DNA of 64,000 nt from Cyclobacteriaceae bacterium (GCA_028285685.1 JANQOR010000010.1:92462-156461), one strand, 5' to 3'; shown: positions 44,238 through 53,423, numbered from the stretch's first letter. The notes: a model not told the origin generated them from the sequence alone. Made by a program: numbers and translations.

Positions 44238-45278
44238 TCAAATGATGTTTACTTCTCTTTCCAACTCAATTCCAAACTTTCTGTCAATAGATCTTCGAAT
44301 GTCCTTTGACAATCGATAAATATCTTTTCCTCTGCCCATTCCGTGATTGACCAAAACCAGTGCCTGATTTTCGTGAACGCCAATATCTCCTTCACGGTAA
44401 CCTTTCCAACCTGCTTTTTCGATCAACCACCCAGCAGGAACTTTTACTTCATCGTCATTAACAGGGTATCCTTTAATTTCGGGAAATTCTGCTTCCAATG
44501 CCTCAAAATGAAGTTTTTCGACAATTGGGTTTTTGAAGAAACTGCCGGCGTTGCCAATATCAAACGGATCGGGCAACTTTGACTGACGAATATTAATCAC
44601 TGCTTGGCTGATGGATTTTAAAGAAGGTTCGACTCCCATTTCTTTGAGTGTATCTTCAATCGCTCCATAGGAGGTATTGAAGGACGGATTTTTAGAGAGC
44701 AATAGAAAGACCTTCGTGATGACAAACTGATCTTTTAGATCCCCCTTGAACACGCTAAACCTATAATCAAAATGACAGTCTTCCTTAAAGAAAGTGACGG
44801 TCTTCCCGGATTTGATCTCATAAGCCTCCAATGAATGAAAAACTTCCTTCAATTCAACTCCATATGCTCCAATATTTTGCATGGGAGCTGCACCCACTGT
44901 TCCCGGGATCAATGACAGGTTTTCTACTCCGCCGTAGCCCCTTTCCACAGACCAAAGTACAAATTGATGCCAGTCTTCTCCAGCTCCAATCGATATAAGT
45001 ACATCGTCAGCGGTTTCTTTCTGAACGACGATACCTCTTATCTCGTTTTTGGCAACAATACCGGAAAACCCGTGGGTAAAGAGAATATTCGACCCTCCCC
45101 CTAGAATCATTTTCTTCTGACTCCTGAATCTACCAGTTTGGTAGATCTCGTCTAGGTCGTCGATGGAATCGACGATTCCAAGAAACCCCGCATTTACATC
45201 TAACCCGAAGGTATTGTATGGCTTAAGTGAGACGTTCTTTTGTACAATCAAGGCGTGCTGTTTTAGCAAAGAAAACAA
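44238..45278 (-). CDS. murB: UDP-N-acetylenolpyruvoylglucosamine reductase
   Basis: A 346-residue type I MurB, the FAD enzyme that makes UDP-MurNAc for peptidoglycan. NVSLKPYNTFGLDVNA at the N-terminus, ILGGGSNILFT (FAD loop), GTVGAAPMQNIGAYG and NAGSFFKNP (catalytic Ser) are intact, and the C-terminal domain is present. No ATG exists before the conserved start region. TTG 45278 is the longest possibility and TTG codons at residues 4 and 10 are alternatives; an in-frame stop lies just upstream. Confidence 0.93.
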   Translation of the reverse strand: MFSLLKQHALIVQKNVSLKPYNTFGLDVNAGFLGIVDSIDDLDEIYQTGRFRSQKKMILGGGSNILFTHGFSGIVAKNEIRGIVVQKETADDVLISIGAGEDWHQFVLWSVERGYGGVENLSLIPGTVGAAPMQNIGAYGVELKEVFHSLEAYEIKSGKTVTFFKEDCHFDYRFSVFKGDLKDQFVITKVFLLLSKNPSFNTSYGAIEDTLKEMGVEPSLKSISQAVINIRQSKLPDPFDIGNAGSFFKNPIVEKLHFEALEAEFPEIKGYPVNDDEVKVPAGWLIEKAGWKGYREGDIGVHENQALVLVNHGMGRGKDIYRLSKDIRRSIDRKFGIELEREVNII

Positions 45279-45352
45279 CAGTGAGCCAAATTAAAGTAGG
45301 TTCGGCACGAGTTGGTAAAAACTCAAAACATGTCGAACCACTTTCTTCCAAA

Positions 45353-46195
45353 TCAAACGTACCTGTCAAGCCAAAGGCCTACATCTTCCCACAGCTCTGA
45401 ATTGGCAGATCGAAAAAAGCCAAAATGGCCAATTGACTTCTTTCCAAATTCATCCGGATACCAATGGTAGTGTTCCTTAAACGAACTTCCATATTGATCT
45501 ACTAGTCGCTCCACCGCTGGTTTGGGAGCAAGTAGTCTATCATCAGAAATACTAATAAATCGTAACGGAATCTGGACTTCTTTAAATTGTTGAGCTCTAA
45601 CCTGACAATCCTGAAGCGCTCCGTTTTTATGCTTACCCCACTGCGCCCATTCTTTTGCGATGTATTTTGGAAGAGGCTGTTTTCCGCCATAGGTCCATGC
45701 TGGAAGGCTTCCGGTCAAGGTGGTGGTAGCAGGTAGCATTAAATTCCAAAAGAGCTTTACCGACAGTTTGTGTGTCCCTGACCAATACTTGCTAGAGGCA
45801 GTTTGGCTAGCAACAAAGTATGCTGCATTAACGAGCTCTTTGTTCTTCGCTAATGGAAATATCTGTCCGGCGATGCTATGTCCTACAAGTGAAATAGACT
45901 TTGGTCCAGCTTTGGTCTTAGCCCAATCAATCACCGCTGTGAGATCTTGAAGGCCCCAATTGCTCAGGCAGGTGGATCGATCATCCTTTTTTGTTTTCGA
46001 CTCTCCAATCCCACGATAGTCAAACGTGACAACTTGAAAATTTTGCTCAACAAGGTAGTTGGCAAATTTGCTGTAATAGCCCCTGTCCGTGCCTACAGCA
46101 GAAGATACGATGACTAGTGGTGAACCATCATAACCGAAGTGTGTAGCGGAAATTTTTGTCCCATCTTCACAGGTTAATAAAAAATCGTATTGCAT
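45353..46195 (-). CDS. Alpha/beta hydrolase
   Basis: A 280-residue alpha/beta hydrolase. Nucleophile Ser lies in GHSIAG, preceded by the conserved FDYRGIGESK turn; ISISDDRLLAPKPAVERL holds the likely acid, and the late HFGFF the histidine. It resembles the YheT/serine-aminopeptidase-like group of small-molecule esterases. There is no signal peptide. Substrate unknown. It lies between murB and an amidohydrolase gene, all on the minus strand, with enough spacing for separate promoters. Confidence 0.82.
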   Translation of the reverse strand: MQYDFLLTCEDGTKISATHFGYDGSPLVIVSSAVGTDRGYYSKFANYLVEQNFQVVTFDYRGIGESKTKKDDRSTCLSNWGLQDLTAVIDWAKTKAGPKSISLVGHSIAGQIFPLAKNKELVNAAYFVASQTASSKYWSGTHKLSVKLFWNLMLPATTTLTGSLPAWTYGGKQPLPKYIAKEWAQWGKHKNGALQDCQVRAQQFKEVQIPLRFISISDDRLLAPKPAVERLVDQYGSSFKEHYHWYPDEFGKKSIGHFGFFRSANSELWEDVGLWLDRYV

Positions 46196-46276
46196 GTCAA
46201 AATTCTGTTTTTAAAACTGAATGCTGACACGTGTGTAAAGGTGGTTAGTTGTGAAATTCAGGTAAACAAAAGGTGA

Positions 46277-47983
46277 TCATTCCATATTTTGGTAAACAAT
46301 TTCACCTCCAATCATGGTGAGGAGCACATTGGTGCTTAAAATCTCGTCCTCATCAATGGTCATGATATCTCGATCGATAATCACAAGGTCTGCCCATTTC
46401 CCAACCTCTATGCTACCCGTCTCCTCTTCCAGAAAAGCTCCATAGGCACCATCCAATGTATAAGATCTTAGCGCCTGTTCCCGAGTCATCTTCTGAAGTG
46501 GTTCGTATCCTCCCTCTGGTGTGCCCTTTAAAGTACGTCTGCTCACGGAAGCATAGAAACTAGGAAAGGGGTTAATCGGCTCTACCGGTGCATCCGTTCC
46601 ATTGACAATTCTGGCCCCTGATTGCAGTAGGTCTTGCCACATGTAAGCACCCCATTCAATGCGCTCTTTCCCAAGTCGGTCAATCGCCCATGGTCGATCC
46701 GATGACATATGTATGGCCTGCATGGCGGGAATCACGCCAAGCTCGCTAAATCGGGGAATATCGTCAGGATGAAAGTGTTGAGCATGCTCGACTCGAAATC
46801 GCGGATCTTTGGGAGCATCTTCAGGATACAACTTGAATGTCCTTTCATAGATATCAAGGACTTCTCTGTTGGCTCGATCACCAATAGCATGAATACACAC
46901 CTGGAATCCAGCCTTGTACGCTCTTGCCGTAATTTCTTCTATAGCTTCCATTTTCATCACGTTATGTCCATGGACTCCAGGAGCGTCATGATATTCTTTT
47001 AGCAACCACGCTCCCCTGGAACCAAGCGCTCCATCTGCATATAGCTTCACTGATCGAACGGTAAGTTGGTTATTATAGAGATTCTCTTCGATTCCCTTCG
47101 AAAAGTATTCATCGAGCAGCTCCTCATCACGGCCATTCAGCATTACATAAAGTCTAAGATCTAGCTCGTCCTTTTGGGCTAGTTCTTTAAATAGTTTGAT
47201 GTTATTAGGACCAGACCCAGCATTGTGAAGGGCCACAATCCCGTTCTTGAAACATTCCTGCAGCGCCAGCTTCAATGCTCTTCGGTCACTCTCCATTGTA
47301 TTTTGAGGAATTGCCGATCCTACAAGGCCTTGCGCAGTTTCATTAAATATTCCTGTTGGCTGATTATTTAATCCCATGAAAATCTCTCCACCATCAGGTT
47401 GAGGGCTGTTACCATCGATTGAAGCCAACTCCATTGCTTTGGCATTACCGAGTGCGGCATGTCCGCTCGCATGTCTCAGCCAAACCGGATGGTCAGGAAC
47501 GCGCTCGCTCAAAAGGTCATGCGTAGGAAATCCCTTCATCATGCTCTCAGGTTGCTCGTCCCACTTATCTTGGTGCCATCCTCGTCCTAGGATCCATTCG
47601 CCTTTAGGAGTATTCTTTGCCCTCTCTTCAACCATGGCGACCACTTCATTGTAGCTTTTTGCTTCCCTGAGATCTACATTAAGTAAATTGTATCCGACTC
47701 CCATAATGTGGGCATGCCCCTCAACTAATCCTGGAATCAGAGTCTTTCCCTCAAGATCAATCACATTAGAAGCATCGGAAACAAAAGACATCGCGTCGGA
47801 TTTGCTTCCGACGAACAAAATCGTGTCTGCCTTAATTGCCACCGCTTCTGCTGTTCCCTCACCACCAACTGTATAGATTGGTCCGCCGTAGATAACATGG
47901 TCTGCAGCCAGCCTCGAATCCCCAGGACCAGAGCATGCATAAGCGAGAAAAACGATTGGTAAAATTTTTGATAAAAATTTCAT
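46277..47983 (-). CDS. YtcJ-like metal-dependent amidohydrolase lipoprotein
   Basis: A 568-residue enzyme. The chosen ATG (47983) directly starts a lipoprotein signal (KILPIVFLAYAC, C17); longer starts at 48040 or 47989 would bury it. VEGHAHIMGVG carries the HxH metal pair; CIHAIGDRANREV, RVEHAQHFHPDD and NGTDAPVEP match the remaining sites of YtcJ-like amidohydrolase-3 proteins. Periplasmic deacylation or amide hydrolysis is likely, substrate open. It is divergent from rpsA. Confidence 0.87.
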   Translation of the reverse strand: MKFLSKILPIVFLAYACSGPGDSRLAADHVIYGGPIYTVGGEGTAEAVAIKADTILFVGSKSDAMSFVSDASNVIDLEGKTLIPGLVEGHAHIMGVGYNLLNVDLREAKSYNEVVAMVEERAKNTPKGEWILGRGWHQDKWDEQPESMMKGFPTHDLLSERVPDHPVWLRHASGHAALGNAKAMELASIDGNSPQPDGGEIFMGLNNQPTGIFNETAQGLVGSAIPQNTMESDRRALKLALQECFKNGIVALHNAGSGPNNIKLFKELAQKDELDLRLYVMLNGRDEELLDEYFSKGIEENLYNNQLTVRSVKLYADGALGSRGAWLLKEYHDAPGVHGHNVMKMEAIEEITARAYKAGFQVCIHAIGDRANREVLDIYERTFKLYPEDAPKDPRFRVEHAQHFHPDDIPRFSELGVIPAMQAIHMSSDRPWAIDRLGKERIEWGAYMWQDLLQSGARIVNGTDAPVEPINPFPSFYASVSRRTLKGTPEGGYEPLQKMTREQALRSYTLDGAYGAFLEEETGSIEVGKWADLVIIDRDIMTIDEDEILSTNVLLTMIGGEIVYQNME

Positions 47984-48039
47984 CGACATGGAAGTTAGGT
48001 TAAGACTTATTTTGACGTACAATTTAAGATCATTTTTCA

Positions 48040-48047
48040 TAACTTTG
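48040..48047 (+). promoter_or_regulatory. -7 element for rpsA
   Basis: TAACTTTG followed by CG is a full TAnnTTTG match. The start codon lies about 97 nt downstream, leaving a leader in which S1 autoregulation could act. A TTTG at 48011-48014 is 25 nt upstream, longer than the usual spacer. Confidence 0.6.
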
Positions 48048-48143
48048 CGCTCCGTTCAAAAAATGGGCGGTTAAAGGATGTTTAACAAAATGCCTGAAGC
48101 GATCGACTCGAAACTTCAGGTGTACTTAAGAGTCACTAAAATT

Positions 48144-50387
48144 ATGGCAAAGAAAGAAGAAGCGCCAACTACAGAAAAAGAAGTAAAGTCAAAAGCAAAG
48201 GCAGCTGAGGAAAAACCAAAAGCAGCGGCCAAGAAGCCAGCGGCTAAAAAAACCACAACTGCAAAAAAAGCCTCTGCTAAGACGGAAGAAGCTAAAAGCG
48301 AAAAGCCAGCAGCTAAGAAGACAACTACAAAAGAAAAAGCAGAAGATAAGCCGAAGAAAACTGCGGCCAAGGATCCTGTTGAGAAAGTCGAGGAAAAGGT
48401 TGAGGAGACAACCGTTGAAGAAGTAAAGGCAGAAGAGACCAAAGTAGAGGAGGTAGATGAAGTAATAGCAGAAGAGACCAAAGTAGAGGAAGTAAAAGCT
48501 GAAGAAAAAAAACCAAAGGCGCCAGCCAAAAAGGAGCCGGTTCCACAAGACCCAAATGATGGTTTTGAGGAAGAAGGTTTTGATGATGAGTACAGCGCAT
48601 CAGAGCGACAGGCAATGGAAAAGCTCTACGCCGATACACTCACAGAAATAAATGAAAAAGAACTAACTGAAGGTACCGTAGTTGGGATTACTGATCGAGA
48701 AGTAATCGTAAACATAGGTTTCAAATCTGACGGATTGGTATCACTTTCCGAATTTAGGGATGTACCAGATCTAAAGGTTGGAGACTCTGTACAGGTCTAT
48801 ATAGAAGAGCAGGAAAATGCAAACGGACAACTTGTCCTTTCTAGAAGGAAAGCAAAAATTGTCAATGCATGGGAATCCATTCAAAAAGCGCTCGATTATG
48901 ATGAAGTAATTGAAGGATTCGTGAAAAGACGCACAAAAGGAGGTCTAATCGTAGATGTGTATGGAGTTGAGGCATTCCTTCCTGGCTCACAAATTGATGT
49001 CAAGCCAATTCGCGATTTCGATGTGTTTGTTGGAAAAGCAATGGAAGTCAAAGTTGTCAAGATCAACTACACAAACGATAATGTCGTTGTTTCTCACAAA
49101 GTCCTTATCGAGAAAGATCTTGAGCAACAAAAAGCTGAGATCCTTAACAACCTTGAAAAGGGTCAAGTACTTGAAGGTGTGATCAAGAACATGACCAATT
49201 TTGGTGTTTTCATCGACCTTGGAGGCGTTGATGGACTGCTACACATCACTGATATTAGCTGGGGTCGTATCAACCATCCGGAAGAAGTGCTCAAACTTGA
49301 TGAAAAGGTGAATGTTGCCGTCCTAGACTTTGACGACAACAAACAACGAATCTCATTGGGTATGAAGCAACTTACGGACCACCCATGGGATTCACTGGAT
49401 ACATCCATCGATGTCGGGTCTAAGGTGAAAGGAAAGATTGTGAATGTTGCTGACTATGGAGCATTCCTCGAAATAATCCCAGGTGTAGAAGGTTTGATCC
49501 ACGTATCTGAGATGTCATGGTCTCAACACCTAAGAAATCCATCTGACTTCATAAGTGTTGGGGATGAAATTGAAGCAGTTGTTCTTACCATCGATCGAGA
49601 AGAGCGAAAAATGTCTGTGGGCATTAAGCAACTAACAGAAGATCCTTGGACAAAACAAGATGTTTTGACTAAGTACGCAGTTGGGACGGATCATAAAGGC
49701 ACCGTGAGAAACTTGACCAATTTTGGGTTGTTCATTGAACTTGAGGAAGGAATTGATGGCTTAGTTCACGTTTCTGATCTATCCTGGACGAAAAAGATCA
49801 AACACCCTTCTGAATATGTAAAAGTTGGTGAGGATCTCGAAGTGAAAGTAATGGAATTGGACGTTGAAAACAGGAGATTGGCACTTAGTCATAAACATCT
49901 GGAAGAAAACCCATGGGATACTTTCGAGACGGTTTTCACCAAAGGTTCGATCCACAAGTGTACGATCACATCTCTGACTGACAAATTTGCTATACTAGAA
50001 CTTCCTTACGGGCTAGAAGGACAAGCCTCTCTGAAGAACCTTAAGAAAGAAGATGGTTCTAACGCTACTGAGGGAGAGAACCTTGAATTCAAGGTGCTAG
50101 AATTTTCTAAAGAAGAAAAGCGAATCCTGATGTCACATGCTTCAGTTTGGAACAAGGAAGCAGAACAGCCCAAAGCGAAAAAATCAGGTGGCAAAAAAGG
50201 GAACACACTTGATAAGATCAACCAGGAAGTGGAAAAATCCACACTTGGAGATTTGAGTGCTTTGAGTGCTTTGAAAGATAAGATGGAAGGTGGCGCTGAA
50301 GCCAAGGAGGAGAAGCCAAAAGCCAAGAAAGCTGCTCCAAAGGCTAAGAAAGCCACCAAAAAGGAGGAAAAAGAGGAAAAAGAATAG
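48144..50387 (+). CDS. rpsA: 30S ribosomal protein S1 with long charged N-terminal extension
   Basis: The chosen ATG (MAKKEEAP) gives 747 residues; an in-frame ATG at 48078 would add 22 residues unlike the usual S1 start. About the first 150 residues are low-complexity Lys/Ala/Glu with repeats such as AEETKVEEV. Six S1 RNA-binding domains follow; the best preserved are GVIKNMTNFGVFIDLGGVDGLLHI, GKIVNVADYGAFLEIIPGVEGLIHV and GTVRNLTNFGLFIELEEGIDGLVHV. A second Lys/Ala-rich tail closes the protein. S1 binds mRNA on the 30S subunit. The extension may bind RNA or be a disordered tether. Confidence 0.95.
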   Translation: MAKKEEAPTTEKEVKSKAKAAEEKPKAAAKKPAAKKTTTAKKASAKTEEAKSEKPAAKKTTTKEKAEDKPKKTAAKDPVEKVEEKVEETTVEEVKAEETKVEEVDEVIAEETKVEEVKAEEKKPKAPAKKEPVPQDPNDGFEEEGFDDEYSASERQAMEKLYADTLTEINEKELTEGTVVGITDREVIVNIGFKSDGLVSLSEFRDVPDLKVGDSVQVYIEEQENANGQLVLSRRKAKIVNAWESIQKALDYDEVIEGFVKRRTKGGLIVDVYGVEAFLPGSQIDVKPIRDFDVFVGKAMEVKVVKINYTNDNVVVSHKVLIEKDLEQQKAEILNNLEKGQVLEGVIKNMTNFGVFIDLGGVDGLLHITDISWGRINHPEEVLKLDEKVNVAVLDFDDNKQRISLGMKQLTDHPWDSLDTSIDVGSKVKGKIVNVADYGAFLEIIPGVEGLIHVSEMSWSQHLRNPSDFISVGDEIEAVVLTIDREERKMSVGIKQLTEDPWTKQDVLTKYAVGTDHKGTVRNLTNFGLFIELEEGIDGLVHVSDLSWTKKIKHPSEYVKVGEDLEVKVMELDVENRRLALSHKHLEENPWDTFETVFTKGSIHKCTITSLTDKFAILELPYGLEGQASLKNLKKEDGSNATEGENLEFKVLEFSKEEKRILMSHASVWNKEAEQPKAKKSGGKKGNTLDKINQEVEKSTLGDLSALSALKDKMEGGAEAKEEKPKAKKAAPKAKKATKKEEKEEKE

Positions 50388-50405
50388 TTATCTAACATTG
50401 AATAG

Positions 50406-50442
50406 ACAGGCTGTATACTCAAAAACAGCCTGTTTATTTTTT
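50406..50442 (+). terminator. Intrinsic terminator after rpsA
   Basis: ACAGGCTG (50406-50413) pairs with CAGCCTGT (50426-50433) across a 12-nt loop and is followed by a T-rich run. Confidence 0.88.
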
Positions 50443-50444
50443 CA

Positions 50445-50452
50445 TATTTTTG
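50445..50452 (+). promoter_or_regulatory. -7 element for tRNA-Cys
   Basis: TATTTTTG followed by CG is a full TAnnTTTG match that ends 7 nt before the tRNA 5' end, so the transcript would start at or near mature position 1. Confidence 0.6.
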
Positions 50453-50459
50453 CGAAAAT

Positions 50460-50530
50460 GGTGCTGTGGCCGAGTGGCTAGGCAGAGGTCTGCAAAACCT
50501 TTTACAGCGGTTCGAATCCGCTCAGCACCT
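50460..50530 (+). tRNA. tRNA-Cys (anticodon GCA)
   Basis: Acceptor GGTGCTG pairs with CAGCACC; discriminator T at 50530, as expected for tRNA-Cys. Anticodon loop is CTGCAAA (anticodon GCA) on stem GAGGT/ACCTT. T arm is AGCGG / TTCGAAT / CCGCT. CCA is not encoded. Confidence 0.95.
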
Positions 50531-50536
50531 CAAAAG

Positions 50537-50569
50537 AGCTCAGTTGTTGCAACTGGGCTTTTCTTTTTC
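50537..50569 (+). terminator. Intrinsic terminator after tRNA-Cys
   Basis: AGCTCAGTTG pairs with CAACTGGGCT (one G-U) around loop TTG, followed by a T-rich tail. Confidence 0.88.
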
Positions 50570-50657
50570 TAAGCATAATACCTACAATTCGATTCGTATT
50601 TTAACTGATTTATGGGAAAATAATATACTGTAGCATTGTTATATCAATCAAACAGCT

Positions 50658-50750
50658 ATGGTCACAGTACTTTTCTCATTTGCATTACTAACTACCTTCA
50701 TTTTAGTTGAAAGTAGTTGGGTAGCTCCGAGGAGCAAAAAATTAGGGTGA
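50658..50750 (+). CDS. Possible 30-residue hydrophobic peptide
   Basis: An ATG-to-TGA frame in the 250-nt spacer between the tRNA-Cys terminator and the next gene encodes a hydrophobic segment (VTVLFSFALLTTFILV) followed by a basic end (PRSKKLG), like a small membrane peptide. The middle of the frame also forms an imperfect hairpin (AACTACcTTCA at 50690-50700 with TGAAaGTAGTT at 50708-50718). No promoter is recognised and it could be chance. The rest of the spacer shows nothing. Confidence 0.2.
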   Translation: MVTVLFSFALLTTFILVESSWVAPRSKKLG

Positions 50751-50819
50751 TACTTGCAGAGATGGTTTTCCGTTAACAATAGTGATCGGAAAACATTTCT
50801 GCATTTATTTTGGACCCTG

Positions 50820-51725
50820 ATGCAAAAGGCAATCTTCATAGCATTACTCTTTATTTCTCAAACTTCCATTGCTCAGAACTTTCTATCCTGGCAATTCAAG
50901 GATCGATATTTTTCAGCATCGATAGGAACTGGCTCATCTACCTACTTTGGAGAACTTAATTTCAAGGACAAAATCAGCGACGATTTGGCGCAAATAAGTG
51001 GTGCTATTGAAGCCAGATTACTCAGTCGTGTAGGCGCGCGAATTGAGGCTACCTACTTCACAATAAATGGACATGATAATCAAGCCCCGGACAGTTCATT
51101 TCAGCGTCAACGAAATCTAAGTTTTAACTCGAGAAACTTTCATTTGCAACTACACACTATCTACTATTTAAAGAAGTATCAGGGAGACTACCATCGTAGA
51201 TGGGCAATGGATCCATATCTTTTTACTGGTGGTGGATACCTTTTTTACAATCCTACTGCAAAACTGGGCGATGAATCTTTTTCATTAAGGCAAGCGCAAA
51301 CTGAAGGAGTCAGCTACGATAAATGGACATTTACCATTCCAATTGGAGCGGGAGCTAAATTCAAAGTCAATGAGTTCACGAATTTAAATGTTGAAGTTTC
51401 TTACCACTTCACATTCACAGATTACCTCGACGATGTTTCCAATACATATGCAACAGAGTTTTTAAATGAGACATCACAATTACTCAGTGACAGAAAGGAC
51501 GAAGTCGGAGTTGTTAATCCTGTTTTTTATGATCAGATCCAGCCAGGCTCGGAGCGTGGCGATCCGTCCAAAAAAGATCGGTTTCTCCAGATCAGCTTAA
51601 AGTTAGAGCTATTTATACCACCGGAGTTGTTCAGTGGAAAGGGGGAACCGGTTATCAGAAAACCGTCCTACCGAAAAAAGCAAAAAACTTCTCCTAAGAG
51701 CGAGACGAAGAAAGATAAGAGTTAA
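50820..51725 (+). CDS. DUF6089-type outer-membrane beta-barrel protein
   Basis: The ATG at 50820 gives a 301-residue protein starting with a clean signal peptide (FIALLFISQTSIAQ); an earlier in-frame ATG (50754) would put 22 odd residues in front. Beta-strand patterns follow (RYFSASIGTGSSTYFGELNF, MDPYLFTGGGYLFYN, NLNVEVSYHFTFTDYLDDVS), as in DUF6089 proteins often found near BamA homologues in Bacteroidota. The Lys/Arg-rich tail (about 275-301) is unusual for a barrel. Its 3' end overlaps the convergent aminotransferase gene by 32 nt. Confidence 0.8.
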   Translation: MQKAIFIALLFISQTSIAQNFLSWQFKDRYFSASIGTGSSTYFGELNFKDKISDDLAQISGAIEARLLSRVGARIEATYFTINGHDNQAPDSSFQRQRNLSFNSRNFHLQLHTIYYLKKYQGDYHRRWAMDPYLFTGGGYLFYNPTAKLGDESFSLRQAQTEGVSYDKWTFTIPIGAGAKFKVNEFTNLNVEVSYHFTFTDYLDDVSNTYATEFLNETSQLLSDRKDEVGVVNPVFYDQIQPGSERGDPSKKDRFLQISLKLELFIPPELFSGKGEPVIRKPSYRKKQKTSPKSETKKDKS

Positions 51726-52812
51726 TCTGGCTTACTATGTATGCCAGATCATCATCGCTCAGCCCCGTGCCTGATGGAAGGCATAGTCCGCGCTCGTATA
51801 TACCCTCTGCTATCCTATCCCCGACAAAGGAGAAATTCGAGTATACCTTATGTAAATGCAGAGGTTTCCAAAGTGGCCTTGCATGAATCTTCTTATCCTT
51901 CAAAAAGCGAACAAGCTCCAAAGGCGAGCAGGTGGTTTCTTCTAAGAGTGGTGTAGTTAGCCACCGATTGCAGAATGTTCCTTGCGGCTCAGAAGCCAAG
52001 TGCAAAGATGAGTGAAGGTTGGTTTGATAATATTGAAATATTTCTCGTTTTCGTCTGACAAATACATCCAGCTTCTCGAACTGAGCTAAACCTACTCCGG
52101 CCAGAAGATTACTTAGACGATAGTTATATCCGATTTCGCTATGATCATAACCTATTTCGTCTGAGTTTGCCTGAGTTGCCAAATGGAGTCCCCTCTCATA
52201 GTCCTCATTTGCACAAATGATTGCCCCGCCTCCACTGGTGGTTACCAATTTATTTCCATTGAATGAAAAAATACCATAATCACCAAAGGCCCCCACTTGG
52301 CGATCTTCAAATCTTGAACCGATTGCCTCAGCAGCATCTTCGATCAAGGTCACTTCGTTTTCTTCGCAGATAGTCTTAATGCGATCAATTTTAGCTGGCA
52401 CTCCATACAGGTGAGTAACAATAACTGCCCTGGGTTTTTTGTCGCAGGTGTTTAGATAGTCAAGTAAAATATCGGGGTCCAGATTCCATGTCTCTTTTTC
52501 ACTGTCCATAAAAACTGGCGTGGCTCCCAGGTATAGGACTGCATTCCCACAAGCGGCAAAAGTAAAAGTCCCAACTATCACGTCATCACCCATCTGAATT
52601 CCTGAGAGGACTAATGCGAGATGCAAGGATGAAGTACCAGAATTGAGTGCTAAAGCTCTTCTATTCTCAACGAGTGTTTCCAATTTTTTCTCAAAAAGAT
52701 CTAGCTGGGGTCCGACTGGCGCAGCCCAGCCAGAGTCAATTGCCTCGCTAAGCAATGCTCTTTCGCGATCGCCCATATTAGGTGGGGATAAGTATATCAT
52801 TTTATCCTTCAT
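51694..52812 (-). CDS. DegT/DnrJ/EryC1/StrS sugar aminotransferase
   Basis: A 372-residue PLP enzyme. ALNSGTSSLHLAL near residue 55 contacts phosphate, IEDAAEAIGSRFEDRQVGAFGDYGIFSFNGNKLVTTSGGG carries the PLP-binding Asp and the Schiff-base Lys (in GNK). Enzymes of this group add an amino group to nucleotide sugars; PglE-like enzymes are near relatives. It overlaps the sugar transferase gene upstream by 4 nt, so the pair should make and load a sugar for a surface glycan. No acetyltransferase or dehydratase gene is adjacent. Confidence 0.9.
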   Translation of the reverse strand: MKDKMIYLSPPNMGDRERALLSEAIDSGWAAPVGPQLDLFEKKLETLVENRRALALNSGTSSLHLALVLSGIQMGDDVIVGTFTFAACGNAVLYLGATPVFMDSEKETWNLDPDILLDYLNTCDKKPRAVIVTHLYGVPAKIDRIKTICEENEVTLIEDAAEAIGSRFEDRQVGAFGDYGIFSFNGNKLVTTSGGGAIICANEDYERGLHLATQANSDEIGYDHSEIGYNYRLSNLLAGVGLAQFEKLDVFVRRKREIFQYYQTNLHSSLHLASEPQGTFCNRWLTTPLLEETTCSPLELVRFLKDKKIHARPLWKPLHLHKVYSNFSFVGDRIAEGIYERGLCLPSGTGLSDDDLAYIVSQINSYLSSSRS

Positions 52813-53423
52813 CGCTTTTTCGCATAATCGATAAACGTCTCCTGATCATGGTCAGTAAAATCTGCTTGGCTGAACCTAAATAGTTGTGTAAATGTCAGTA
52901 GTAATATTTTACAATCGAGTAAAAAAGAGATATGTTGAACGTAGTAACGATCCTGCTCCATTCTTGTCTTCCAGCCAGATCGATTCCTTCCGTTTACCTG
53001 AGCCCAGCCAGTTATGCCTGGAAGAACCGCATGCCTTGAACTTTCCTCCTCATTGTAATATTCCAGATACTCAACCAAAAGTGGCCTTGGCCCTACCAAA
53101 CTCATTTCTCCTTTTAAAACATTAAACAGCTGTGGCAATTCGTCAAGCGACAACTTCCTAAGCACTCTCCCCAAGCCTGGGAACTTCTCCTTGCCACTAG
53201 ACTTATCGCCGGACATAGTCCTAAACTTGTGAAGCGAAAAGATCACCTCTTTTTTTCCAACTCTTTTTTGATGAAACAAAACGCTGCCTGGATTGAAGAT
53301 TGCAATTAGAATTGCCGTCAAAATAAAAAGTGGAGAGCAAAGAATGATCAAGGCCAGAGCCACTATTCTGTCAAGCAGTGGCTTAATGATTCCAACGTAG
53401 TTTTTTTTAATGCCTGACTTCAT
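52809..53423 (-). CDS. Sugar-phosphate transferase of the PglC/WcaJ type
   Basis: A 204-residue monotopic phosphoglycosyl transferase: membrane re-entrant helix LDRIVALALIILCSPLFILTAILIAIF, then KRVGKKEVIFSLHKFRTM and LRKLSLDELPQLFNVLKGEMSLVGPRPLLVEYL with the catalytic DE pair, and GITGWAQVNGRN. It transfers a sugar-1-phosphate to undecaprenyl phosphate to start glycan assembly. The short size matches PglC rather than the large WcaJ. It is the first gene of a two-gene operon with the aminotransferase. Confidence 0.92.
   Translation of the reverse strand: MKSGIKKNYVGIIKPLLDRIVALALIILCSPLFILTAILIAIFNPGSVLFHQKRVGKKEVIFSLHKFRTMSGDKSSGKEKFPGLGRVLRKLSLDELPQLFNVLKGEMSLVGPRPLLVEYLEYYNEEESSRHAVLPGITGWAQVNGRNRSGWKTRMEQDRYYVQHISFLLDCKILLLTFTQLFRFSQADFTDHDQETFIDYAKKR

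Noticed and set aside
48116-48639. Several open frames on the minus strand opposite rpsA
   Set aside because: They mirror the Lys/Ala/Glu-rich start of S1; composition explains the lack of stops.
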